Part shown: positions 1 to 7,234 of the stretch, one piece after another | How positions within the stretch are numbered: position 1 is the stretch's first letter | Layout of the letters: every line of letters starts with the position of its first letter | Assembly: GCA_947177825.1 (NCBI GenBank) | Contig: CAMWWA010000031.1 | Location: 1-10,376, forward strand | Length of the DNA: 10,376 nucleotides | Source of the DNA: an uncultured Clostridia bacterium | GTDB lineage: Bacteria > Bacillota > Clostridia > Christensenellales > Borkfalkiaceae | Reading direction: 5' to 3' | The notes under the pieces: model-generated | Database searches by the model: none | What the model was told of the DNA's origin: nothing | The model's input: only the letters and a program-made list of their open reading frames with translations | Made by a program: the position numbers and the translations under genes

Positions 1-1075
1 TTCCGTATAAAAGCATCTGCGAGCTGGTGCTTTCCTGCGCGAAAACGAGCGACGAGAGAAGCTGTTCCTTGCCGCGCTTGAATTCGTCTTCGGTCAAGTT
101 TTTCTTTTTTATGCCGGCTATACAGTCGTAAATAGCCTCCACCGACTGCATATAGCTATCGGCGTTGACGCCTGCGTATACCGTCAAAGTGCCCGACTTT
201 TCGTAAGTCGAAACGTAAGAATAGACAGTGTAGGCAAGTCCCAGCTCCTCGCGCACGGTCTGGAACAACCTTGACGACATGCTGCCGCCGAGCACGGCGT
301 TCATTATCTGCGTTGCATCGCACAGTCTTTCATACCTCTTCATCGAGGGGTACGCGATGGCGACGTGCACCTGCTCTATATCCTTGTTTTTATATAAATT
401 TTTGGACTTCAGCGCGACGTTGAGCGCACGCTTGTCCGCCTTGCGCGACGGCATAGAGGCAAAATACTTGTTAACGAGTTCCTCGGCAAGCTCCACGGTG
501 ATATTGCCCGCCATGGAAATAACTATGTTATCCGCCGTATATCTGTCCTTCATATACGCCGCTATATCGTCGCGCGTAAAACCCTTTACGTTTTTTTTAC
601 TGCCCAGAATGTTTCTGCCGTAATTTTCCTCGCCGAAAAAGGCTTTGGACAAAAGGTCGAGGCACAGGTCGTCGGGGGTATCCTCGTTCATGCTTATCTC
701 TTCTACGACGACTCCCTTTTCCCTCTTCATTTCGTCCTCGGGGAAGACGCTGTGCAAAAACAGGTCGGAAAGAATTTCGAACGCCTCCGCCGCGTGGTTG
801 GAAGTCGACTTTGCATAGTAGCAGGTTATATCCTTGCCGGTAAAGGCGTTTACCTGCGCGCCTATCGCGTCCATTCTGTCCGAAATCTGGAAGGCGGTTC
901 TGGTTTCCGTTCCCTTGAACATCATGTGTTCGATAAAGTGCGAAATGCCGTCCTCGCTGTCGCTTTCCACCGCCGCGCCCGTGCCGACGATTATGCCCAT
1001 ACTGACGGACATAAGTCCGCTCATCTGCTTTACGATAAGTCTGATTCCGTTTTCTAATTGCCTGTAATGTACCAT
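1..1075 (-). CDS. M16 family zinc metallopeptidase (MlpA/YmxG-like), C-terminus cut by window edge
   Basis: Cytoplasmic zinc peptidase of the pitrilysin/insulinase family; no signal peptide is visible. The reading frame is open from the ATG at 1075 to the left window edge, giving 358 codons of a protein usually a little over 400 residues long. The inverted zinc motif HxxEH is present as HFIEH (H46, E49, H50), with the third ligand in VVVEEISMNED (E126), at the spacing known for the family. Near residue 250-280 lies the typical LGGSMSSRLFQTVREELGLAY-like block of this subfamily, so both active-site and substrate-binding parts look intact. The start codon overlaps the stop of the upstream deacetylase-like gene (TAATG), and an AGGAG site (1080-1084) sits in that gene's last codons, so translation is probably coupled. 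In Bacillus the pair ylxY-mlpA has the same order; the natural substrate is not established here. Family is secure, exact role is inferred. Confidence 0.93.
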   Translation of the reverse strand, partial: MVHYRQLENGIRLIVKQMSGLMSVSMGIIVGTGAAVESDSEDGISHFIEHMMFKGTETRTAFQISDRMDAIGAQVNAFTGKDITCYYAKSTSNHAAEAFEILSDLFLHSVFPEDEMKREKGVVVEEISMNEDTPDDLCLDLLSKAFFGEENYGRNILGSKKNVKGFTRDDIAAYMKDRYTADNIVISMAGNITVELAEELVNKYFASMPSRKADKRALNVALKSKNLYKNKDIEQVHVAIAYPSMKRYERLCDATQIMNAVLGGSMSSRLFQTVREELGLAYTVYSYVSTYEKSGTLTVYAGVNADSYMQSVEAIYDCIAGIKKKNLTEDEFKRGKEQLLSSLVFAQESTSSQMLLYG

Positions 1076-1776
1076 TATTCTCCTAAATTATAAGAGACGG
1101 TTACGGCAGTTAAGCCGTTTTCTCTTATGTACGTTAAAATTTGCGGCAACGCCTGAACAGTTACGTCCATGGGGTGCATAAGTATAAATTCGCCGCTTTG
1201 CAGATTTTTGGTCGCGCGGCTTGCGATAAGCGAAACGTCCTTGTCGCGCCAGTCAATGGTATCCCTGCTCCACATTATGGTTCTGAGATTTAAAGAGGTT
1301 GCGGCGGTTACCGTTGAATCGTTGAACGCGCCCGACGGCGGTGCGAACAGCGAAATTTCGCTGCCGAGCATTGCGTTTAAAAGCTTTACGCTCGTGCGGA
1401 TTTCGGCAAGGTTCTCGTCGTAGGTCATCTTGGAATGGTCCTTGTGGAAATAGCCGTGCGAAGCGACCTCGTGTCCGCGCGAGGAAATTTCGCGCACACA
1501 GTCTATGTTGTCGTCAGCCCAGCAGCCGCCCAGAAAGAAAGTCGCCTTGTACGAATATTCGTCGAGCAAATCCATAATTTTAACGACGTTTTCCGTGTTC
1601 TGGTAGACGTTGAACATTAAACTTACGCCCTTGGGACTTTCCGACCTGTAAAACAGATTTTCCCCGTCAGAGGTAACCTCCGTCGCCTCGCCGCCGACGA
1701 AACCGACTATACTTATCGACGCGATTATTGCGCACAGTGCGATATTAACTATAACCGAAATTATTTTATTTTTCAA
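1075..1776 (-). CDS. Membrane-anchored NodB-fold (polysaccharide deacetylase-like) protein, YlxY-like, with altered catalytic motif
   Basis: 233 residues. Residues 5-28 form a hydrophobic signal peptide or anchor, so the domain should act outside the membrane. The NodB fold is recognisable: KATFFLGGCWA (77-87), the zinc-histidine motif SHGYFH (H107, H111), FAPPSGAF (144-151), SRDTIDW (170-176) and ILMHP (198-202). The first NodB motif, normally TFDDG with the catalytic base and a metal-binding aspartate, reads MFNVY (54-58), so both aspartates are missing. YlxY/PdaB-type relatives are also divergent here, so this may be a subfamily trait; deacetylase activity should not be assumed. The start is TTG at 1776, supported by AGGGG (1784-1788) seven bases upstream; no better ATG is near. 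It lies 66 bases after mutS2 and overlaps the M16 peptidase start by one base. Likely an envelope or sporulation-related function by analogy with ylxY, which is inference. Confidence 0.9.
   Translation of the reverse strand: MKNKIISVIVNIALCAIIASISIVGFVGGEATEVTSDGENLFYRSESPKGVSLMFNVYQNTENVVKIMDLLDEYSYKATFFLGGCWADDNIDCVREISSRGHEVASHGYFHKDHSKMTYDENLAEIRTSVKLLNAMLGSEISLFAPPSGAFNDSTVTAATSLNLRTIMWSRDTIDWRDKDVSLIASRATKNLQSGEFILMHPMDVTVQALPQILTYIRENGLTAVTVSYNLGE
1080..1084 (-). promoter_or_regulatory. Shine-Dalgarno site of the M16 peptidase gene
   Basis: AGGAG lies inside the last codons of the deacetylase-like gene, four bases before the ATG at 1075. Spacing is short, but together with the TAATG stop-start overlap it supports this start codon and translational coupling. 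Confidence 0.6.
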
Positions 1777-1783
1777 CAGTTTG

Positions 1784-1788
1784 CCCCT
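1784..1788 (-). promoter_or_regulatory. Shine-Dalgarno site deciding the TTG start of the deacetylase-like gene
   Basis: AGGGG stands seven bases before TTG at 1776. It is the only purine-rich site in the AT-rich 66-base spacer after mutS2, and the signal peptide begins right at this TTG (MKNKII...), which supports the non-ATG start. I saw no convincing promoter or terminator hairpin in the spacer. Confidence 0.6.
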
Positions 1789-1842
1789 AAATTAAAAATA
1801 CTATTACTATTTTATTTAGTGGCTTGTCGGAAAATGTGTTTA

Positions 1843-4221
1843 TTATTTGCCGAGTGTAACTATTGTTACGCCGATTTCGCCCTCTCCGTATGCTCCTGCG
1901 CGGAACTCCTTAACGCCGCGGTGGCGTTTCAATCTTTCGGATATGACGGCGCGCAGCCTGCCCGTACCTACGCCGTGAATTATTTTAACCTGTTCCAGAT
2001 TATCGGTGAGCGCCTTGTCGAGGAAGTTTTCAACTTCTTCAAGCGCTTCTTCAACGTTCATACCGATAACGTTGATTTCGAAAAGCGGCTGCGAGGGTGA
2101 AAATTTTCTTACCACCCTGACCTTTTCCGAAGGCTTTGCCTTTTTATTCTGCGCCTGCTGTTGAGGAATAAGTTTTAACTCTTTGAGCCCTACGCGCAGC
2201 TTAATGCTTCCGCAAGCGACTTCGGCTTCGCCCTTTTTGGGATTGAACGAAAGCACGACGCCGCGGCTTTGCAGACTTTCGACGAACACCGCCGCACCCG
2301 CCTTTAAATTGTTTGCGTCGGCAGGCAGATAGCCGTCCACTGTAACGACTTCTTCCTTTTCGTAGCCCTCGTCCTTAATCTTGTTTTTCAAAGTGCGCGC
2401 GCGGATTAGCTCGGTCTGCGAGATTTCTTCCTTAGAAAAAATCCCTTCGATTTCCGCAAGCAGCTCCTCGGCACGCGCCGTGCGCTCGTTGATAAGCCGT
2501 CTGCTTTCGGCGCGGACGTTTGCCGCAAGGCTTTTTCTTTCCTTTTCAAGCGTTGCCACGAGTTTTTTCGCCTCGTCGCACTTTGCCTGCCATTCTACCT
2601 GTAGCGCTGCCGCCCTGTCTCTGGCTTCCTGCGCTTCCAGGCGGCTCTCCTCCGCTCTCTTTAAAATATTGTCGTAGGTCCTGCCCTCGTCTGAAAGGTA
2701 GCTTTCCGCCCTCTCTAAAATTTCGGGATTCATGCCCAGCCGGCGGGAAACGGCAAGCGCGTTGCTTGCGCCCGCAAGACCTATCTTAATGCTGTACAGC
2801 GGTTTCAAGGTTGCGGTGTCGAACTGCATCGCAGCGTTTTCAATGCCGCCGAGAGAATAGGCAAACTCCTTAAGCGCGGTGAAGTGCGTGGTGATTATGC
2901 CCTTGCTGCCCGCCTTTAAAAGATATTCGGTGACCGCGCGTGCAAGCGCCTGCCCCTCGTCGGGATTGGTGCCGCCGCCCAGCTCGTCGATAAGCACAAG
3001 GCTGTCGCTATCCACTTGGTTGCAGATTGCGGCAACCGTCGTCATATGGCTGGAAAAAGTCGAAAGGCTTTCCTCTATGCTCTGACTGTCGCCCAGGTCG
3101 CAGAAGACGTTTGTAAACGCGCACACCTCGCTGCCAGGCGCCGCGGGAATGAATAAGCCGCACTCCGCCATCAGACAGAACAGCCCCGCCATCTTTAAGG
3201 TAACCGTTTTGCCGCCCGTGTTGGCGCCGCTCAATAATAGGTAAGAATAGTCCCTGCCGAGTTCCAGCGAAACGGGCACGACCTTTTCCTTTTCGATGAG
3301 CGGATGGCGCCCTTTTATGATGTTGATATAACCACGCTTGTTGACCTGCGGACAGACCGCCTTTACTGAGTAGGCGTACTCCGCCCTTGCAAAGTACCCG
3401 TCGATTTCGGACAGCACTTCCGTATCGGTTTCCAGCCGCTCGCGCATTGCACCGACGCGCGAGGATAGCGCCTTTAAAATCCGCTCGACCTCTTCCCTTT
3501 CGTCAATCGTCAGAGATATGAGTTCGTTGTTGAGATTGAGCACGTATTCGGGCTCGATAAAAAAGGTTGCGCCAGACTGGGAACGGTCGTGCACGAAGCC
3601 TTTTATTTTGCCCTTGTGTTCCGCCTTGACGGGAATTACGTAGCGGTCGTTTCTGATTGTGACTATGCCGTCCTGCAAATAGGCGGCGTTACTGCCAGTA
3701 ACGTATTCCGAAAGCGCACCCCTGATTTTTTCGTTTAGGCTCTTGATTTTGGAGCGGATAGAATACAGCGTATCGCTTGCAAAATCGCTGACCTGCTCCG
3801 CCGAGATTATTTTTTCTGCTATATCGTTTTCCAGATTTTCGTCGAAATACAGCCGCGCCGCAATTTGCTTGATTTTTGTTATTTCATTGTCGTCAACTCC
3901 GCTTATCGAGCGGTAGGCAATTCGCGCCGAACGGAGCAGAGCGTTGACGTCCAAAAGCTCCGCGCAGGACAGCGCCGAGCCCTTGGAAGCGCGGACGATA
4001 AGCGTGCTTATGTCGGGGAAATATTCCACCTTGCCGACACCGTAACGGAACAGAAGTTTATCACATTCCGAGGTCAGTAAAAGCCGCTCGCGCACCTCCT
4101 TTAAATCGCCCGACGGCGACAGGTTTTTAAGCGCGTTTTTAGTCGCTTGCAGACAGGCAAACGCAGAGCACGCGGAAAGTATTTTATCAAGTTCGAGTTT
4201 TTGAATATTTGCGTTTTCCAT
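1843..4221 (-). CDS. mutS2: MutS2 family ATPase with Smr domain (RqcU-type collided-ribosome splitting factor)
   Basis: 792 residues, full length for the family. The N-terminal core/lever region (about 1-310) is followed by the MutS-type ATPase: Walker A SGANTGGKT (331-339), the DLGDSQSIEESLSTFSSHM region (375-393), Walker B LVLIDE (408-413) and the switch histidine in TTHF (H446). A long charged coiled coil spans about 500-620, a KOW-like beta segment about 638-685, and the Smr domain about 714-792 with HGVGTG (749-754) and a GEGEIGVT end. Bacterial MutS2 was long treated as an anti-recombination factor; in Bacillus subtilis it was later shown to act on collided ribosomes (RqcU). The Smr LDxRG signature reads INVIG (716-720), and Walker B continues GGGTNPDEG where GAGTDPxEG is usual. 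It starts three bases after the U32 stop with no clear Shine-Dalgarno site, suggesting coupled translation. Confidence 0.97.
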   Translation of the reverse strand: MENANIQKLELDKILSACSAFACLQATKNALKNLSPSGDLKEVRERLLLTSECDKLLFRYGVGKVEYFPDISTLIVRASKGSALSCAELLDVNALLRSARIAYRSISGVDDNEITKIKQIAARLYFDENLENDIAEKIISAEQVSDFASDTLYSIRSKIKSLNEKIRGALSEYVTGSNAAYLQDGIVTIRNDRYVIPVKAEHKGKIKGFVHDRSQSGATFFIEPEYVLNLNNELISLTIDEREEVERILKALSSRVGAMRERLETDTEVLSEIDGYFARAEYAYSVKAVCPQVNKRGYINIIKGRHPLIEKEKVVPVSLELGRDYSYLLLSGANTGGKTVTLKMAGLFCLMAECGLFIPAAPGSEVCAFTNVFCDLGDSQSIEESLSTFSSHMTTVAAICNQVDSDSLVLIDELGGGTNPDEGQALARAVTEYLLKAGSKGIITTHFTALKEFAYSLGGIENAAMQFDTATLKPLYSIKIGLAGASNALAVSRRLGMNPEILERAESYLSDEGRTYDNILKRAEESRLEAQEARDRAAALQVEWQAKCDEAKKLVATLEKERKSLAANVRAESRRLINERTARAEELLAEIEGIFSKEEISQTELIRARTLKNKIKDEGYEKEEVVTVDGYLPADANNLKAGAAVFVESLQSRGVVLSFNPKKGEAEVACGSIKLRVGLKELKLIPQQQAQNKKAKPSEKVRVVRKFSPSQPLFEINVIGMNVEEALEEVENFLDKALTDNLEQVKIIHGVGTGRLRAVISERLKRHRGVKEFRAGAYGEGEIGVTIVTLGK

Positions 4222-4224
4222 ACG

Positions 4225-6408
4225 TCATAAAACGGGCGTCTGAGTGTGCCCCTTTGTATAGTTTTTGAAAGTACTTTTAAGATATTCCGAATCGCTTAAT
4301 TTGCCGTTGAAGCGTGCGGGATTTTCGCAGGAAACGAGTTCCGCAAGCGTACCCGTGAAAGCGTTTTCGGAAATTAGTTTTGCACAGTTGAAAAGTTCGA
4401 AACGGCACTCCCCGACTTCGTATCTATGCATAGGAAAGGCGCGGTTATTTTCGTCGGTCAGAGTATAGAAAGCGCGCTTGTCGCACTCCCTGCACGACTT
4501 GCCGAACGGACAGTAAATCAAGTCCATAACCTTTATGTCGCCGACGGTCAGATAAAACGTGTTGGAACGCGCAAGAGGTTTGGCTTCGGCAACGGTGAGT
4601 TCCTTGGAAAGAACGCAATAATCGGCGGGACATAAGCCGAGTGAAAGCGAATTGAAAAGGTTGAAGCCTGCCCCCGCAAAGAGCTTTTTATTTAAGGCTT
4701 TTGCAAGCGGCACGGCGTAATTGCCCCCGCAATATATGCCGTCGAACGGTAAAACTAGCGGTTTTATGCGTTCTATTTCCTCACCCGTCAGATAGGACGG
4801 AAGATAAAGAAATTTCTGTCCGCCAAATTCTTTGCAAAGCGCGGAAAAGTCGCCTTGGTATGCATCGGGTTTGAGTATACCAATATCGGCTTTAACGCCG
4901 TTAAGCGTGCGCGCGATAACCGCAGTCATACCGTTTTTATCAGGTTTTTGAGGTACGGGAAGAGTCTGCACTTCATCTATTTTTTTGTTGCCGTTATCTG
5001 ATGTTTCCTTGAAATATTGCGCGTAAACGTTGCGCCTGAAAGCGTTTAAAAAGGACGACGGAACGAATACGTTTTCACCTGTCGAAATATCGCCATACTC
5101 TATTTCGAACGGGTAGGTATCAACCTTGTCGAAGCAGCGTTCAACATCGTCCGCGGTGAGCGGTCTGCCCTGTGCGCGCTCCGCTTTAAAGTCGGCTTGA
5201 TAGCGCTTTCCGTTGAGATAAACGCACGGAATTTCGCCTGCCGAAAATTCAGCGGAAAGACTAATTCTAAGCGTTCTTTTTCCTTCCAGCAAACGGCTGT
5301 TCAAACGCGCGTCGGTTGTGATAAAAACCTTGTCGCCGCCCTTTAAACGGGTGGAACTTTTAAGGTAAAAACCGCCCTTTGCGGATGACGAAAATACTGC
5401 GCCGCAGAGCTCCTTTCCGTCCCTTAAAATTTTGAATGCGTCACCCTCCGCGCACCGTTCCGAAGTGCGGCAGAGATACTTTCCGTTTTCAACCGTGACC
5501 GTGCCCAGATACTCGCCTATATGCCCCTGAACGGCGGATGAAATAAACGATTTGTCCTGTCCGAAAGTCAGCCCTTTTGTATAATTACCCCTGTTATAGG
5601 TGCGCTTCAAAGCCGACAAATCACAGCTTTCCGCGTTGCCCGAAATGAGTTTTTTATAGTATTTTACCGCGGCGGCAACGTACTCGGGGCGCCTCATTCT
5701 TCCCTCGATTTTAAAGGACGAAGCGCCCGCGCTTATAAGCTCTTCAAGCCTCTCACCCGCGTTTAAATCGGAGAGCGAAATGCGGTAAGCGTAATCCGTA
5801 AAACCTTTACGGTCAATCTTATAGCGCTTACGGCAGGGCTGTTTGCATTTGCCGCGGTTGCCGCTGTTACCGCCCGCGAACGACGACAGATAGCACTGCC
5901 CCGAAAAACAGGTGCACAGCGCACCCTGCACGAACACTTCCGTTTCGATTATTTTTGAAATTTCCTTAACGTCAGCAAGCTTGGTTTCCCTTGCAAGAAT
6001 GACGCGCGAAAAGCCCAGTTCCTTGGCGTACTGTGCGCCGTAAGCATTGCATATTCCAGCCTGCGTGGACAGGTGCAGACACATCTGCGGATAGGTCTTT
6101 TTGAGATATGCACCCAGATATAAGTCCTGAATTATGATTGCGTCAGCGCCGATATTGTGCACTTCCACCGCCGCTTTTACAAACTCTTCAAGTTCGCTAT
6201 CCTTGACGAGCGTGTTCATTGCAACGTAAATTTTTACGCCGAGCGCATGGGCGTGCGCGATAAGTTTTTCAAGCGCTTCAAAGCCGAAATTTGCCGCACT
6301 GCTCCTTGCGGAGAACGCCGACAAGCCCAAATATATTGCGTCCGCGCCCGCGTTAATTGCGGCGTATGCGCTCTTTTCGTCGCCCGCAGGCGCAAGAATT
6401 TCAGTCAT
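4225..6408 (-). CDS. U32 family protein with DUF3656-type C-terminal region (RlhA-like, probable 23S rRNA hydroxylation factor)
   Basis: 727 residues from the ATG at 6408. The product begins MTEILAPAGD, the normal U32 start. The U32 signature is complete: E157-V-F, GALC (162-165), G170-Q-C172, then S175, with further cysteines C188 and C192 in CKQPC. C165, C172, C188 and C192 are candidate iron-sulfur ligands. A second conserved block SFKIEGRMRRPEYVA lies at 231-245. The remaining ~450 residues match the long U32 architecture, ending with a Cys-rich segment (CPFGKSCRECDKRAFY) and FPMHRY. Although named peptidases, characterised E. coli long and short U32 proteins (RlhA, TrhP) are needed for RNA cytidine/uridine hydroxylation, so rRNA modification is the more likely role; this is inferred. 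The residue before GALC is Q161 where relatives I recall often carry His. The ATG overlaps the HAD stop by eight bases. A TTG at 6444 would add 12 residues that do not fit the family and is less likely. Confidence 0.9.
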   Translation of the reverse strand: MTEILAPAGDEKSAYAAINAGADAIYLGLSAFSARSSAANFGFEALEKLIAHAHALGVKIYVAMNTLVKDSELEEFVKAAVEVHNIGADAIIIQDLYLGAYLKKTYPQMCLHLSTQAGICNAYGAQYAKELGFSRVILARETKLADVKEISKIIETEVFVQGALCTCFSGQCYLSSFAGGNSGNRGKCKQPCRKRYKIDRKGFTDYAYRISLSDLNAGERLEELISAGASSFKIEGRMRRPEYVAAAVKYYKKLISGNAESCDLSALKRTYNRGNYTKGLTFGQDKSFISSAVQGHIGEYLGTVTVENGKYLCRTSERCAEGDAFKILRDGKELCGAVFSSSAKGGFYLKSSTRLKGGDKVFITTDARLNSRLLEGKRTLRISLSAEFSAGEIPCVYLNGKRYQADFKAERAQGRPLTADDVERCFDKVDTYPFEIEYGDISTGENVFVPSSFLNAFRRNVYAQYFKETSDNGNKKIDEVQTLPVPQKPDKNGMTAVIARTLNGVKADIGILKPDAYQGDFSALCKEFGGQKFLYLPSYLTGEEIERIKPLVLPFDGIYCGGNYAVPLAKALNKKLFAGAGFNLFNSLSLGLCPADYCVLSKELTVAEAKPLARSNTFYLTVGDIKVMDLIYCPFGKSCRECDKRAFYTLTDENNRAFPMHRYEVGECRFELFNCAKLISENAFTGTLAELVSCENPARFNGKLSDSEYLKSTFKNYTKGHTQTPVL

Positions 6409-7234
6409 TTTGAGTGTACCCGAAGTCCTTAATAACCCTTGCAATGGCGCCCTCGTCGTTGGTTACAGTGACGAATTTTGCCGTGTCCAGAAGCCCCTTT
6501 GCCGCATTGCCGACAGCCACGCCGTAGCCAGCCGTTTCTATCATGGAAAGGTCGTTAAGATTGTCGCCCACGGCGCAGGTTTCGCTTATTTTTACGCCGT
6601 AATGCTGCGCGAGAAATTCCACCGCTCTGCCCTTGGTTTCACCGTAGGGAGAAATTTCCACAAGCACCTTGGCGCTGCAAGTGACGTCGTATTTATTTCC
6701 GAAGCGCTTTAAAAGCTCCGAATAGAGCTGCTCCCGGTCCTCGGGACGGCAGAGAGCCGCCACTTTGTTGAACCTTTCGGAACTGCCCGTAACGTACTTG
6801 GAAAGCGGCGTTTCAACGTGCCGCGCCTGCACTCCTATTATACTTTCGTACAGATTGAGATGCTTTTCGTCCGCAGGCAAATCGCTATAAAAACCTTCGT
6901 TATTGTATACCTGCACGTTGCTTTCAAGCTCCTCTAGAGCGGCGCAAATTTCAGCCGTCTGCGCGTTGGTAAAGCCGACGTCACGCAGTAATTTACCCGT
7001 CTGAATGTCGGCGATGACCGAGCCCTGACAGGCGATTACGAGCCCCTGTAAGCCGAGCGTGCGCACGCGCGGCAATATGGAGGGCAATATACGCCCCGTG
7101 CAGACCGCGAATATGCCGCCGTCCGAAATATACGAATTTATCGCCCCGACAACCTCGGAGGGCACCTCGTTGCGCGAGTTTGCAAGCGTGCCGTCAAAGT
7201 CCGAAACGATGAGTTTGCAGTTGAGTTTTTTCAT
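6401..7234 (-). CDS. Cof-type HAD-IIB hydrolase (sugar-phosphate/nucleotide phosphatase family)
   Basis: 277 residues, typical Cof/YidA size. All four HAD motifs are present: SDFDGTLA with nucleophile D12 and general acid D14, CTGR (T46), K201 in GETKGRA, and the magnesium-binding VGDNLND (D224, D228). The large cap between about residues 84 and 190 is the C2B type of the Cof subfamily. Members dephosphorylate small metabolites such as sugar phosphates, flavin or pyridoxal phosphates; the substrate cannot be read from sequence. The start ATG overlaps the uvrC stop by four bases (ATGA) and has no Shine-Dalgarno site, so it probably depends on ribosomes finishing uvrC. Its 3' end overlaps the U32 gene by eight bases. 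Nothing in the protein ties it to repair; co-location with uvrC may be only operonic. Confidence 0.95.
   Translation of the reverse strand: MKKLNCKLIVSDFDGTLANSRNEVPSEVVGAINSYISDGGIFAVCTGRILPSILPRVRTLGLQGLVIACQGSVIADIQTGKLLRDVGFTNAQTAEICAALEELESNVQVYNNEGFYSDLPADEKHLNLYESIIGVQARHVETPLSKYVTGSSERFNKVAALCRPEDREQLYSELLKRFGNKYDVTCSAKVLVEISPYGETKGRAVEFLAQHYGVKISETCAVGDNLNDLSMIETAGYGVAVGNAAKGLLDTAKFVTVTNDEGAIARVIKDFGYTQND

Noticed and set aside
279..623. Plus-strand open frame of 114 codons
   Set aside because: It is antisense to the M16 peptidase, whose frame is continuous and carries all family motifs; no independent evidence for it.
1777..1842. Possible promoter or terminator between mutS2 and the deacetylase-like gene
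   Set aside because: The stretch is AT-rich with several TA-rich hexamers, but none has a -35 partner at normal spacing and no stable hairpin is visible.
6409..6444. TTG at 6444 as the start of the U32 gene, adding 12 residues
   Set aside because: A GAGG-like sequence precedes it, but it lies within conserved HAD codons and the extra residues precede the normal U32 N-terminus MTEILAPAGD; the ATG at 6408 is preferred.
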